Below are positions 38,103-46,956 of a DNA stretch of 64,000 nucleotides, one piece after another. The notes under the pieces are model-generated. The model was given only the letters and a program-made list of their open reading frames with translations, had not been told where the DNA came from and made no database searches. The stretch's first letter is position 1, and the number at the start of each line of letters is the position of its first letter. Source of the stretch: Pseudorhodoferax sp. Leaf274 (GTDB lineage: Bacteria > Pseudomonadota > Gammaproteobacteria > Burkholderiales > Burkholderiaceae_C); contig NZ_LMNA01000001.1 of NCBI RefSeq assembly GCF_001422445.1, positions 790,735 to 854,734 on the forward strand, read 5' to 3'. The position numbers were made by a program, and so were the translations under genes.

Positions 38103-38722
38103 GCGGGCACCTTGGCGGTGTTGGTTGTCGTGGGGGAGGGGCCTCCCATGCCCTGCTGCGCGTCGGCCACGGCCTCCAGGGTCTCGGCCGCCTCGTCGAT
38201 GTAGGTGCGTGCCATCAGCATGCGGTCCATGCCATCGGCATCACCCGTGGCCAGCTGGCGCACGGCGCGCGCGGCCATGGCCAGCACCGCCAGCAGCAGC
38301 AGGCTCAGTCCTGCGGCCCACAGGCCTTGCGGGATCGCCAGCGGCGTGTGCATGGCCGACAGGTCGGTCGAGCCGAAGTCGTACGAGTCCTTGGCCAGCG
38401 AGAACGCGCCGTAGACGAAGAAGCATGTCGCCACCAGCAGCGCGGCCAGCGAGGCGAGGTGCAGCCACACGCGCACCTGGAGCGGCAGCTTCTGCACCAG
38501 CACGTCGATGCGTACGTGGCCGCGCTCGAACAGCGTGCCGGCCAGGCCCCAACTCATGCCGACCGCCATCAGGTAGCCGGTCAGCTCGGCCGTGGCCTCG
38601 GTCGAGAAGCCCAGCAGCCGCCGGGCCAGGATGTCGAAGCAGATCAGGGCGGTGATCAGCAGGTAGCACCAGCCGGCGACGGTCATCGCGCGGCGGCTCA
38701 GCCATTCGAGCGCGCGGAACAT
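38099..38722 (-). CDS. dctQ: TRAP transporter small permease (DctQ type)
   Basis: The 207-residue protein has four membrane helices with the family pattern: VAGWCYLLITALICFDILARRLLGFS near the N terminus and ELTGYLMAVGMSWGLAGTLFERGHVRIDVL near 46-75, followed by a longer C-terminal tail than usual. It forms the membrane unit with DctM. It starts four bases after the dctP stop. Confidence 0.93.
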   Translation of the reverse strand: MFRALEWLSRRAMTVAGWCYLLITALICFDILARRLLGFSTEATAELTGYLMAVGMSWGLAGTLFERGHVRIDVLVQKLPLQVRVWLHLASLAALLVATCFFVYGAFSLAKDSYDFGSTDLSAMHTPLAIPQGLWAAGLSLLLLAVLAMAARAVRQLATGDADGMDRMLMARTYIDEAAETLEAVADAQQGMGGPSPTTTNTAKVPA

Positions 38723-38726
38723 GGTC

Positions 38727-39785
38727 TTACTTCACCGCGCTGTACTTGATGCCCGTGATGGGCGCGATCACGTCGTTGTAGACGCCTTCGCAGCGGCCAC
38801 CGCAGCGCTTGATCCAGCCCGGCAGCACCTCGCCGGCCAGGTGCTGCTGCAGCGAGGCGGCGACGTTGGCGGCGGGCTTCACCTCGGCCATGGGCTTCTT
38901 CATCAGCGTGTGCATCTTGCAGCCGTCGGCGCGGCCGACATTGCAGGCGATGCCGTCGTCGGTGGCTTCGACGCCCAGCGTCCACTGCGCTTCCTGCACT
39001 TCGGCGAAGGTCTTCTCGAACTGCGCGCGGATGGCCGGGTCGAGCTTGTTCCACCAGCCCAGGTTGACGAAGTAGCCGGCCGTGGACCAGGACACCGGCA
39101 TGGTGTAGAGGTGCGTGGTGACCTCGGGCCACTTGACGCCGTTGCCCGAGCCCGCGCCCGTGATGCCGCAGTCCACCGTGCCGCGCTCCAGCGCCGTGTA
39201 GACCTCGCCGAAGGCCAGCGAGACGGGCTGGCCGCCGTAGGACTTGATCAGGTCGGAGGCCGACGGGCCGTTGGTGCGCACCTTCAGGCCCTTGAGGTCC
39301 TCCAGGCCCGTGATGGGCTTGCGGCAGAACAGCATCTGGCCCGAGAACGGATAGGTGGCAACGAGCTTGATGCCCAGGCGCTCGAGCTCCTTGTTGGCCA
39401 CCGGCACCATGGCGTCAGCCACCTTGCGGGCCTGCTTGATGTCGATGTTCATGCCGGCCAGGTCCACGCCGTCCAGCATGGGCACGTCGCCCGAGACCGT
39501 GGTCAGCGGGCCGGCCGCGATGTCGACCTGGCCCGAGCGCACCAGGCGCAGCACCTCGGGGCCGTTGACGTTGCGCTCGGGCCAGGACGACAGCGTGATC
39601 TCCACGCGGCCGTTCGTGGCCTTGGCCATGCCGTCGCGCAGCAGCGGCTGGTCGACCTTGGTGTACTGCGGCAGGTTGGGGGCTACCTGCGTGATGGCCT
39701 GCACGGCAATCTTGGGTTGGGCTGCGGCGAGCGTGGCGGCCAGGGTCAGCGTGGCGGCGGCGAGAAGTTTGAACGGGGCTTGCAT
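38727..39785 (-). CDS. dctP: TRAP transporter substrate-binding protein (DctP type)
   Basis: The 352-residue protein has an Ala-rich signal peptide and the DctP fold with the key Arg in GLKVRTNGPSASDLIKSYGGQPV (about 165), which contacts the ligand carboxylate, and FGEVYTALERGTVDCGITGAGSG (about 190). A Cys-containing insert in the last third (DGIACNVGRADGCKM) and a C-terminal RCGGRCEGV hairpin probably form disulfides. AAGGAGCG precedes the start. The ligand is unknown; the neighbouring DUF1445 and amidase genes suggest a cyclic or amide-bearing acid. Confidence 0.93.
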   Translation of the reverse strand: MQAPFKLLAAATLTLAATLAAAQPKIAVQAITQVAPNLPQYTKVDQPLLRDGMAKATNGRVEITLSSWPERNVNGPEVLRLVRSGQVDIAAGPLTTVSGDVPMLDGVDLAGMNIDIKQARKVADAMVPVANKELERLGIKLVATYPFSGQMLFCRKPITGLEDLKGLKVRTNGPSASDLIKSYGGQPVSLAFGEVYTALERGTVDCGITGAGSGNGVKWPEVTTHLYTMPVSWSTAGYFVNLGWWNKLDPAIRAQFEKTFAEVQEAQWTLGVEATDDGIACNVGRADGCKMHTLMKKPMAEVKPAANVAASLQQHLAGEVLPGWIKRCGGRCEGVYNDVIAPITGIKYSAVK

Positions 39786-39825
39786 GGGCGCTCCTTGGAG
39801 GGGATGGGGACGGGGCAGGGAGGGG

Positions 39826-40635
39826 TCAAAAACTGGCGATGCGGTGGTTCAGCAGATCGGTCACGAGCATGCAGCCGGGCGCGTGCGTGATGCAGAAAGC
39901 GGGCCGTGCCGCCATCACCACGGCCTGCGGCGTCACGCCGCAGGCCCAGAACACGGGCAGCTCATCGCCGGCCACGGCCAAGGCGTCGCCGAAGTCGGGG
40001 CGGGCCAGATCGGCGATGCCGATCAGCGTGGGGTCGCCGATGTGCACGGGCGCACCATGTACCTGCGGAAAGCGCGAGGTGACCTGCACGGCGCGGATCG
40101 CATCGGCGGCCTTCATCGGCCGCATCGAGACCACCAGCGGACCGTGGAACACGCCGGCGGCCGCTGTCGGTACGTTGGTGCGGTACATGGCCACGTTGCG
40201 GCCCTCGGCCACGTGGCGCAGCGGCACGCCGGCCTCCAGCAGCGCCTCCTCGAACGAGAACGAGCAGCCGATCGCGAAGCCGACCAGGTCGCCACGCCAC
40301 AACGCCGTGATGTCGTCGATCTCGTCCACGAGAACGCCGTCGCGCCAGATGCGGTAGCGCGGCAGGTCGCTGCGCAGGTCCAGGCCCTCGCCCAGCGTGG
40401 GCAGCAGCGGGTCGCCGGGCTCGGTCACGGCCAGCAACGGGCAGGGCTTGGGGTTGCGCTGGCAGAACCGCAGGAAGTCGTCGGCCTGCGCCCGCGGCAG
40501 GATGGCCAGGTTGGCCTGCACGTGCCCGGGCGCCATGCCGGCGGTGTGGCCGTTGTAGGCGCCCGTGCGCATGAGGTGGCGCGCGGCGCGGCCGTCGGGC
40601 GCGCTGTGGGCGAGGGCGGAGCGTGGGATGGCCAT
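39826..40635 (-). CDS. DUF1445 family putative hydro-lyase
   Basis: The 269-residue protein fits DUF1445, whose members are annotated as hydro-lyases and include the vertebrate D-glutamate cyclase. Visible motifs are [24 protein letters not shown] (about 21-44), [18 protein letters not shown] (about 115), [21 protein letters not shown] (about 144-164) and [16 protein letters not shown] near the end. It may open or close a small cyclic amide such as 5-oxoproline or convert an unsaturated acid. It follows the cupin gene by one base and precedes the TRAP genes. Confidence 0.88.
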   Translation of the reverse strand: MAIPRSALAHSAPDGRAARHLMRTGAYNGHTAGMAPGHVQANLAILPRAQADDFLRFCQRNPKPCPLLAVTEPGDPLLPTLGEGLDLRSDLPRYRIWRDGVLVDEIDDITALWRGDLVGFAIGCSFSFEEALLEAGVPLRHVAEGRNVAMYRTNVPTAAAGVFHGPLVVSMRPMKAADAIRAVQVTSRFPQVHGAPVHIGDPTLIGIADLARPDFGDALAVAGDELPVFWACGVTPQAVVMAARPAFCITHAPGCMLVTDLLNHRIASF

Positions 40636-40636
40636 G

Positions 40637-41017
40637 TCAGTAGTAGCTGATCTCGAACAGCACGCAGCCGCCGCGCGTGGTGAACGGGCCGTGCAGCGCG
40701 CCGGGCGGGCGGCAGGCGAAGGTGTAGGCGCCGAAGCGCTCGCCGCCCTGGCCCTCGGCATCGCAGCCGACCACGAAGTCGCCCTCGACGATGAAGACCT
40801 CCTCGTGGAAGTCGTGCACGACCGGGCGGTCGATGAGCGCGCCGGCTGACCAGCGGGCCAGCCGCGTGCGCGAGCCGGTGCCGCTGTCGGGGTCGAAGTT
40901 GTCGGCCAGCACGATCTCTTCGATGCGGCCGGCGCTGGAGGGCACGGGTGTCCAGGCCGCGTCGCTGCGGTCGATGGCGAAGAACTCGCGGTGGATTCTG
41001 AAGCGGGGTGTCGGCAT
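40637..41017 (-). CDS. Small cupin-domain protein
   Basis: The 126-residue protein is a single cupin barrel with [22 protein letters not shown] (about 64-85) carrying a His-x-x-His-x4-Glu-type metal site, and PPGALHGPF (about 105) supplying the second His. It is probably a metal-dependent isomerase/lyase or a ligand-binding accessory protein. It is the first gene of the DUF1445/TRAP/DUF2848/amidase operon, below a strong operator-like dyad. Confidence 0.85.
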   Translation of the reverse strand: MPTPRFRIHREFFAIDRSDAAWTPVPSSAGRIEEIVLADNFDPDSGTGSRTRLARWSAGALIDRPVVHDFHEEVFIVEGDFVVGCDAEGQGGERFGAYTFACRPPGALHGPFTTRGGCVLFEISYY

Positions 41018-41064
41018 GGGGGCGCAGTGTTGTCGCGCCCCCTACCCCGGTCAAACGGGAAATT

Positions 41065-41100
41065 CTTGTGCCGGTCCAACAGATTTGGTGATGGCACAAG
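41065..41100. promoter_or_regulatory. Nested dyad upstream of the cupin-TRAP operon
   Basis: The arms CTTGTGCC (41065-41072) and GGCACAAG (41093-41100) are a perfect 8-bp inverted repeat. Inside it CCAA and TTGG form a second one around CAGAT. The element lies about 50-80 bases upstream of the cupin start, so it is a strong operator candidate, most likely for the LysR regulator encoded just upstream. It could also form a cruciform or terminator stem for lysR. Confidence 0.5.
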
Positions 41101-41168
41101 GCTGGCGCATGCCGCGCCCCAGGCTGGGGCCGAAGGTGCACCCGCGGGGTGCGGGAAAACCCCTGTGA

Positions 41169-42086
41169 CTACGGCGCCAGGATGTCCGGCCGGCTCGCCG
41201 CGACGAAGTCGTCGCTGGCCGATTGCGCCATGGCCACCAGCGCCTCGGCCATGGGCGAGGCCGGCTCCATGCGGAAGCTGGCCACCAGCGGCAGCGGCGC
41301 GGGCAGCGGGGTCACGTCCAGCAACACGAGCCGTCCCTGCTCCAGGTCCTGCTGGATCGCGCCGATGGGCAGCAGCGCGGCGCCGAAGCCCGAGCGCGCC
41401 ATGTCCACCATGGCGCCCAGCGAAGAGAAGTAGCTCACGCGCAGGTTGCTGCAGCCGGCCGTGTTCTGCGCGATGTTGCGGTAGACACTGGACTCGCGGT
41501 GGAACGAGATGATGGGGTGCTGCGCGATGTCGGCGAACGAGAGCTGCGTGCGCGTGGGAAAGCTCAGCGCGCGCGCCGGGCTGGCCACCCAGCCCATCGC
41601 GAAGTTGGCCAGCCGCCGGTTGTCGATGAAGCCCTGGGTGATCTCTTCGGACAGCACGGCGCAGTCCAGCGTGCCGCGCAGCAGTTCGTCGCGCAGGCGC
41701 GGCGTGGTGTCCGAGATCAGCTCCAGCGTGGCATTGGGATAGCGCTCGGCGAAGCGCGACAGCAGCGCGGGCAGCCAGGTGTGGGCGATGGTCTCGATCA
41801 CGCCGATGCGCAGCATGCCCGCGAAGGCCTCGGGCTGGCCCATGGCGGCCATCATGCGGGCCTGCAGCTCGATCATGCGCTCGGCATGCGGCATGAGCTC
41901 GGTGCCGTGCCGGTTCAGCATCACGCCGCGGTGCTCGCGCTCGAACAGGCGCACGCCGAACTGCTCCTCCAGCGTGGCGATGCGGCTGGAGATGCCGGCC
42001 TGCGTGGTGTGCAGCTTCTCGGCCGCGGCCTTGAAGCTGCCCAGCTTGGCCACCCAGACGAAGGCTTCGAGGAAACGCACGTTCAT
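41169..42086 (-). CDS. LysR-family transcriptional regulator
   Basis: The 305-residue protein begins [25 protein letters not shown] with a LysR helix-turn-helix ([23 protein letters not shown], residues 26-48) and an effector domain from about 90. It is divergent from atzF and in line with the cupin-TRAP operon 151 bases downstream, so it could control either or both. In Pseudomonas ADP a divergent LysR protein, AtzR, controls the cyanuric acid operon in response to nitrogen limitation and substrate. That precedent makes atzF the more attractive target. Confidence 0.92.
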   Translation of the reverse strand: MNVRFLEAFVWVAKLGSFKAAAEKLHTTQAGISSRIATLEEQFGVRLFEREHRGVMLNRHGTELMPHAERMIELQARMMAAMGQPEAFAGMLRIGVIETIAHTWLPALLSRFAERYPNATLELISDTTPRLRDELLRGTLDCAVLSEEITQGFIDNRRLANFAMGWVASPARALSFPTRTQLSFADIAQHPIISFHRESSVYRNIAQNTAGCSNLRVSYFSSLGAMVDMARSGFGAALLPIGAIQQDLEQGRLVLLDVTPLPAPLPLVASFRMEPASPMAEALVAMAQSASDDFVAASRPDILAP

Positions 42087-42203
42087 GGCAGCGGCGTGGG
42101 GAGGGACGGGAGGGGGCGCCAAGCTTAGCGGATGCGCCGTGCTGGGCGCGGCTCTTGGCGCTGCGCGCTGCGGCAGCAACCATGGCACGCCGCTTGCATC
42201 TCA

Positions 42204-42217
42204 TCATGTACACATGA
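42204..42217. promoter_or_regulatory. TCATGTACACATGA palindrome at the atzF start
   Basis: TCATGT and ACATGA form a perfect inverted repeat with a 2-base centre, the size and shape of GntR-family operators. It overlaps the first possible ATG of atzF (42214). The core ATGTACACA recurs on the other strand at 48441-48449 after atzE, and TCATGTA recurs at 49205-49211 before the BMP gene. Confidence 0.5.
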
Positions 42218-43956
42218 TTGGATGCGTCAAAGTGGTGCAAATCGAATCTTCCCCCCCAAGCGCGGCCACCGCGGCCACCGCCCCGCTCGCCAAGCCCGAG
42301 AACGCCTGGATCTCCCGCGCGTCCTCTCCCGTGCAGACGGCCACCAGCGGCCCGCTGGCTGGTTTGGCGTTCGCGGCCAAGGACAACATCGACGCGGCCG
42401 GCTTCGCCACCACCGCGGCCTGCCCGGCCTTCGCCTACCAGCCCGCGCAACACGCCAGCGTGGTGCAGCGCCTGCTCGATGCCGGTGCGGCGCTGCTGGG
42501 CAAGACCAACCTCGACCAGTTCGCCTGCGGCCTGAACGGCACGCGCTCGCCCTACGGGCCGGTGCCCAATGCCATCGATCCGGCCTATGTGTCGGGTGGC
42601 TCCAGCTCGGGCTCGGCCTATGTGGTGGCCACGGGCGAGGCCGATTTCGCGCTGGGCACCGACACGGCCGGCTCGGGCCGCGTGCCGGCGGGGCTCAACA
42701 ACATCGTGGGCATCAAGCCCAGCAAGGGCCTCGTCAGCACGTGCGGCGTGGTGCCGGCCGCGCAGAGCGTGGACTGCGTCTCCATCTTCGCGCGCACGGT
42801 CGATGTGGCCGCCCGCGTGCTGGCCGTGGCCCAGGGCTACGACGCGCACGACCCGTACGCGCGCCGGCTGCCCCTGGCCACCACGCCGCTGCCGGCCGCG
42901 TTCCGCTTCGGCGTGCCGGCGCCGCTGGAGTTCCATGGCGACGCGCTGGCCGAACAGGCCTTCGCCCAGGCCATCGAAGGCCTGCGCGCGCTGGGCGGCA
43001 CGCCCGTGCAGATCGACTACGCGCCGCTGGCCGGCGCTGCTGCGCTGCTGTACGAGAGCGCACTGGTGGCCGAACGCTACGCGGCCGTGCGCGGCTTCGT
43101 CGATGCGCACGACGACCGGATCGTCGAGCCCGTGCGCGGAATCCTGCTGGCCGGCAAGGGCTACGGCGCGGCCGACCTCGTGGACGCCCAGGCCCGGCTG
43201 CGCGCCTTCGGCCAGCAGGCCGCCGCCATGTGGGAGGGCATCGACGTGCTGCTGGTGCCCACGGCGCCGACCCACTACACGGTGGCGCAGATGCTGGCCG
43301 ACCCGGTGGTGCTGAACCGCAACCTGGGCGCCTACACCAACTTCGTCAACCTGCTGGACTACGCCGCCATCTCCGTGCCCAGTAGCCTGCGGCCCGACGG
43401 CCTGCCCTTCGGCATCACGCTGATCGGCCCGGCCGGCAGCGACTGGCAACTGGCCGACCTGGGCCAGCGCTACCACCACGCCACGGGGTTGACGCAGGGC
43501 GCCACCGGCGCGCCGCTGCCGGCGCCCAGGCCCATCGCGGCGCTGCAACCCGCCGCGACGGTGGACGTGGTCGTCGTCGGCGCCCACCTGTCGGGCCTGC
43601 CGTTGAACGGCCAGCTGACCGAACGCGGCGCCGTGCTGCTGCGCACTGCGCACACGGTGCCCGACTACCGCCTGTTCGCGCTGCCCGGCACCGTGCCGCC
43701 CAAGCCCGGCCTGCTGCGCGTGGCGCCGGGGCAGGGCACGTGCATCGCGGTGGAGGTCTGGCGCATGCCGGCCAGCACCTACGGCAGCTTCGTCGCGCTG
43801 ATCCCGCCGCCGCTGGGCATCGGCACCCTGCTGCTGGCCGACGGCAGCGCGCTGCAGGGATTCGTGTGCGAACCCATCGGCCTGGAGGGCGCCCAGGACA
43901 TCAGCCATTTCGGCGGATGGCGCGCGTTCCTGCAATCGCGCGCCGCCGCTTCCTGA
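42214..43956 (+). CDS. atzF: Allophanate hydrolase (AtzF type)
   Basis: The 580-residue protein has an amidase-signature domain with Lys56 (FAAKDNID), cis-Ser130 ([10 protein letters not shown]) and nucleophile Ser154 ([13 protein letters not shown]). The Lys-Ser-Ser spacing of 74 and 24 equals that of Pseudomonas ADP AtzF. From about residue 450 comes the C-terminal allophanate hydrolase domain ([19 protein letters not shown]...[12 protein letters not shown]), which deals with N-carboxycarbamate. It converts allophanate to two ammonia and two CO2. The start is uncertain: ATG 42214 sits in a palindrome and lacks a ribosome site, so GTG 42232 or 42235 may be used. It is the common end-point enzyme of the cluster. 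Confidence 0.93.
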   Translation: MIGCVKVVQIESSPPSAATAATAPLAKPENAWISRASSPVQTATSGPLAGLAFAAKDNIDAAGFATTAACPAFAYQPAQHASVVQRLLDAGAALLGKTNLDQFACGLNGTRSPYGPVPNAIDPAYVSGGSSSGSAYVVATGEADFALGTDTAGSGRVPAGLNNIVGIKPSKGLVSTCGVVPAAQSVDCVSIFARTVDVAARVLAVAQGYDAHDPYARRLPLATTPLPAAFRFGVPAPLEFHGDALAEQAFAQAIEGLRALGGTPVQIDYAPLAGAAALLYESALVAERYAAVRGFVDAHDDRIVEPVRGILLAGKGYGAADLVDAQARLRAFGQQAAAMWEGIDVLLVPTAPTHYTVAQMLADPVVLNRNLGAYTNFVNLLDYAAISVPSSLRPDGLPFGITLIGPAGSDWQLADLGQRYHHATGLTQGATGAPLPAPRPIAALQPAATVDVVVVGAHLSGLPLNGQLTERGAVLLRTAHTVPDYRLFALPGTVPPKPGLLRVAPGQGTCIAVEVWRMPASTYGSFVALIPPPLGIGTLLLADGSALQGFVCEPIGLEGAQDISHFGGWRAFLQSRAAAS

Positions 43957-43988
43957 TCCTTCACCGACCGTCCTTGCTGGAGAACGCC

Positions 43989-44996
43989 ATGCTGACCCGA
44001 CCCGCTTCCCCGTCCCCGGCGCGCCGCCGCCTGCTCAAGACCGCGGGCGCTTCGGCCGCGCTGGCCACGCTCGGCGCGCCGCTGGCGCTGCATGCCCAGG
44101 CCGGCCCCAAGCTCCGCATCGGCTACTGGCCCATCGCGGCCGGCCTGCCGTTCTATGCCGCCGTGGAGCTGGGCTACTTCAAGGAGGCCGGCCTGAACGT
44201 GGAGCCGCTCAAGTTCGCCGGCGCCCAGCAGATCATGGAGGGCATGCTGTCCGACCGCTGCGATGGCAGCGCCAACGGCACGGGCTCGGCCAACATCGCC
44301 ATCGGCGAGATCGCCGCGCCCGGCAGCTTCAAGATCTTCTGCTCCAACCCCAGCAACGCCAAGCACGTGCTGGACGAAGTCATCGTGCCGGCGGGCAGCA
44401 CGGCCAAGACCATGGCCGACCTGAAGGGCAAGCGCGTGGGCTCGGGCCCCGGCATCCAGAACGTGACGCTGGCCAAGACCGTGCTCGAGCGCGGCGGCGC
44501 CACGGGCGCCACGGTGGTCGAGCTGCCCATCGGCCAGCACGTCGCGGCGCTCGCGGCAGGCCAGCTCGACGGCTGCTACACGCTGGAGCCCACCGGCACC
44601 ATCGGCCGCATGAACGGCACCACCCGGGTGCTGGAGGCCGGCGTGATCGCCCGGTACGTGCTGGGCGACCCGATGGCGCCGTGGTTCGGCGGCTCGGCCT
44701 CGCTCACGTCGGCCTTGATCAAGAAGAACCCGGCCGAGGCGAAGAAGTTCATCGCCGCCTACGCCAAGGGCGTGGCCTACGTGCGCAGCAAGCCCGACGA
44801 GGCACGCCAGTACATGAAGGGCTACACCGCCATCGAAGGCCCGCTCACCGGCGAGGTGCCGCTGGCCGCCTACATGATGTACGACGAATTCAAGCCGGCC
44901 GACATCGCGCACTTCCAGAAGTTCTTCGACCTGTTCAGCGAGAAGGGCATCTTCTCGTCGCGGCTCATGGTCGAGACCATGCTCTACAAGGGTTGA
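43989..44996 (+). CDS. NMT1/SsuA-type ABC transporter substrate-binding protein
   Basis: The 335-residue protein has an Arg-rich Tat-like signal ([19 protein letters not shown]) cleaved after ALHAQ. Its binding domain carries [33 protein letters not shown], the NMT1/THI5/SsuA layout for sulfonates, pyrimidines and similar small nitrogen compounds. GGAGA precedes ATG 43989. It is followed by a matching permease and ATPase and lies between atzF and atzG, so its ligand is probably a urea polymer such as biuret or a related amide. Confidence 0.9.
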   Translation: MLTRPASPSPARRRLLKTAGASAALATLGAPLALHAQAGPKLRIGYWPIAAGLPFYAAVELGYFKEAGLNVEPLKFAGAQQIMEGMLSDRCDGSANGTGSANIAIGEIAAPGSFKIFCSNPSNAKHVLDEVIVPAGSTAKTMADLKGKRVGSGPGIQNVTLAKTVLERGGATGATVVELPIGQHVAALAAGQLDGCYTLEPTGTIGRMNGTTRVLEAGVIARYVLGDPMAPWFGGSASLTSALIKKNPAEAKKFIAAYAKGVAYVRSKPDEARQYMKGYTAIEGPLTGEVPLAAYMMYDEFKPADIAHFQKFFDLFSEKGIFSSRLMVETMLYKG

Positions 44997-45001
44997 CCGC
45001 G

Positions 45002-45829
45002 ATGTCGGCCACCCCCTCCACCGCCAAGCCCTGGACGCCGCCGGCGGCCCAGGCCACGGCCAGCGCGCCCAGGCCTGCGGCCTGGAACAAGGCGCTGCCC
45101 TTCATCGGCCCGGTCGTGCTGTTCATCCTATGGGACCTCGCGGTGCGCACCGGCATGATCAAGGCGCTGCTGCTGCCGCCGCCGCTCGACGCGCTCGGCA
45201 CGCTGGCCAAGGGCCTGTGGGGCGGGCCGCTGTTGACGGACTTCGCCGTCACCGTGTGGCGCACGTTGCAGGCCTTCCTGATCGCCGCCGTGGTCGGCAT
45301 GCCGCTGGGCGTGCTGCTGGGCAGCAACGAGAAGGCCTACCGCAGCGTGGAGTTCCTGATCGACTTCTTCCGCTCCACGCCCAGCTCGGCGCTGATCCCG
45401 CTGTTCCTCATGATCTTCGGCGTCTCCGACGTCAACAAGATCGCCATCGCGGCCTTCGGCGCCTTCCTGATCGTGGTGTTCAACAGCGCCTACGGCGTGA
45501 TCAACGCGCGCAAGCAGCGCGTGATGGCGGCCAAGGTCATGGGTGCCACGCGCTGGCAGGTGTTCAAGGACGTGCTGCTCTGGGAAAGCCTGCAGCCCAG
45601 CTTCGTCGGCCTGCGCTCGGCCGTGTCGATGGCGCTGGTCATCGTGATCGTGGCCGAGATGTTCATCGGCGCCGACTCGGGCCTGGGCAACCGCATCATC
45701 AACTCGCAGCAGGTCATGAACGTGCGCGACATGTACGCGTCCATCCTCGCGGCGGGTGCCCTGGGCTACGCGCTGAACATCCTGTTCCTGGTGCTGGAAC
45801 GCAAGATCGTGCATTGGAGCGGACGATGA
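45002..45829 (+). CDS. ABC transporter permease (SsuC/TauC type)
   Basis: The 275-residue protein has about six membrane helices and the EAA loop that contacts the ATPase (KVMGATRWQVFKDVLLWESLQPSF, about residues 179-202). It belongs to the binding-protein-dependent permease family used for taurine, sulfonate and thiamine-precursor importers. It starts five bases after the binding-protein stop and is followed by the ATPase gene after an 82-bp repeat-bearing gap. Confidence 0.93.
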   Translation: MSATPSTAKPWTPPAAQATASAPRPAAWNKALPFIGPVVLFILWDLAVRTGMIKALLLPPPLDALGTLAKGLWGGPLLTDFAVTVWRTLQAFLIAAVVGMPLGVLLGSNEKAYRSVEFLIDFFRSTPSSALIPLFLMIFGVSDVNKIAIAAFGAFLIVVFNSAYGVINARKQRVMAAKVMGATRWQVFKDVLLWESLQPSFVGLRSAVSMALVIVIVAEMFIGADSGLGNRIINSQQVMNVRDMYASILAAGALGYALNILFLVLERKIVHWSGR

Positions 45830-45905
45830 CCCCCACGCTTGTCATTACGTGTACTGCGCTGCCCCCCGAGGGGCCCCAAGCCTTCTTGGGGCGGCCCGGC
45901 GGAGG
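45826..45905. repeat. GC-rich palindromic intergenic repeat, copy 2
   Basis: This gap begins with ATGACCCCCACGC, which spans the permease stop and is identical to 54166-54178. It contains a perfect 8-bp hairpin (GCCCCAAG and CTTGGGGC, 45873-45892, 4-nt loop) and ends GGCGGCCCGGCGG. It lies directly before an ABC ATPase gene, as copy 3 does. Confidence 0.5.
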
Positions 45906-45911
45906 CTTGTC

Positions 45912-46733
45912 ATGAGCGCAGTCCTGAACGCCCCGGTGTTTGCCGACGTCCCCAAGCCGGCTTTCCAGCCCGGGCCGGCCGGCACCCACATCACGATCCG
46001 CGGCCTGACCAAGTACTTCGCGGGCTGGCCGCTGTACGAGAACTTCGACCTCGACATCCCCAAGCACAAGATCGTCTCGGTGTTCGGCCCCAACGGCTGC
46101 GGCAAGAGCACGCTGATCAACATGATCGCCGGGCTGATTCCCATCGATGCAGGCGAGATCCTGTTCGACGGCAAGAGCCTCAAGGACACGAAGATCGGCT
46201 ACGTGTTCCAGAACTACCGCGAGGCCATGTTCCCGTGGATGCGCACCATCGACAACATCGCCTACCCGCTCAAGCTGGCCGGCAAGAGCAAGGTCGAGGT
46301 GGACCGGCGCATGGCCGAGCTGGTGGCCAGCTTCGATGTGAAGTTCGACCTGAACCGCTACCCCTACGAGATGTCGGGCGGGCAGCAGCAGACGGCCTCG
46401 ATCATGCGGGCGCTGGCGCCCAACCCCGAGGTGCTGTTCCTGGACGAGCCGTTCTCGGCCCTGGACTTCGAAATGACGCTGTTCATCCGCGAGAAGCTGC
46501 AGGAGGTGTTCATGCAGACCGGCACCACCATGCTGCTGGTCTCGCACGATCTGGAAGAGGCCGTGTACCTGGCCGACGAGGTGCTGCTGCTGACCAAGCG
46601 GCCGACCAAGGTGGCAGAGATCTTGCCTTACACCGACCCGCGACCGCGCACCGTGGCCACGCTGTCGGAGCCCAGCTTCATCAGTGCCAAGAAGCTCAGT
46701 CTGGAGATTTTCCAGCGGGAAGTGCGGCGTTGA
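45912..46733 (+). CDS. ABC transporter ATP-binding protein (SsuB/TauB type)
   Basis: The 273-residue ATPase has Walker A GPNGCGKST (about 79-87), the Q-loop FQNYREAMFPW, signature MSGGQQQ (about 167), Walker B VLFLDEPF (about 188) and the H-loop His in LLVSHDLEEA. It powers the NMT1-type importer encoded upstream. The signature reads MSGGQQQ instead of LSGGQ, a mild variant. Its ATG lies behind a hairpin-bearing repeat that may affect its expression relative to the permease. Confidence 0.93.
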   Translation: MSAVLNAPVFADVPKPAFQPGPAGTHITIRGLTKYFAGWPLYENFDLDIPKHKIVSVFGPNGCGKSTLINMIAGLIPIDAGEILFDGKSLKDTKIGYVFQNYREAMFPWMRTIDNIAYPLKLAGKSKVEVDRRMAELVASFDVKFDLNRYPYEMSGGQQQTASIMRALAPNPEVLFLDEPFSALDFEMTLFIREKLQEVFMQTGTTMLLVSHDLEEAVYLADEVLLLTKRPTKVAEILPYTDPRPRTVATLSEPSFISAKKLSLEIFQREVRR

Positions 46734-46752
46734 TGTTGGCAAGGAGAGTTCG

Positions 46753-46956
46753 TTGACCCCACAGCAGATCGAAGCCTATGTGGACGCCGTGGCGCCCGCC
46801 CTGGGCCTGACCCTGGACCCCGCGCACCGCCCCGGCGTGCTGCAGTTCATGGCGCTGGCGGCCGGCATGGCCGACACCGTGGCGCGCGTGCCGCTCGCGC
46901 CGCACGACGAGACGGCGGTGCATTTCACGCCCATCGCGCCCGAGGACCTGGCATGA
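46753..46956 (+). CDS. atzG: AtzG-like small subunit of 1-carboxybiuret hydrolase
   Basis: The 67-residue protein begins at a TTG six bases after a strong AGGAG; no ATG fits. It has two amphipathic helices (TPQQIEAYVDAVAPALGLTL and PGVLQFMALAAGMADTVARVPL) and ends in an extended tail, the AtzG/DUF4089 pattern related to GatC. AtzG stabilises and completes AtzE in an E2G2 complex. Its stop overlaps the atzE start (ATGA), as expected for subunits made in fixed ratio. Confidence 0.9.
   Translation: MTPQQIEAYVDAVAPALGLTLDPAHRPGVLQFMALAAGMADTVARVPLAPHDETAVHFTPIAPEDLA

Noticed and set aside
39826-43935. 1369-codon minus-strand frame read as one giant protein
   Set aside because: Only its last 269 codons (DUF1445 gene) are real. 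The rest is antisense to atzF or out of frame with the LysR and cupin genes, with no coherent domains.
42214-43956. Reading the gene as a generic amidase or GatA
   Set aside because: The C-terminal allophanate hydrolase domain from about residue 450 and the AtzF triad spacing make AtzF the better call.
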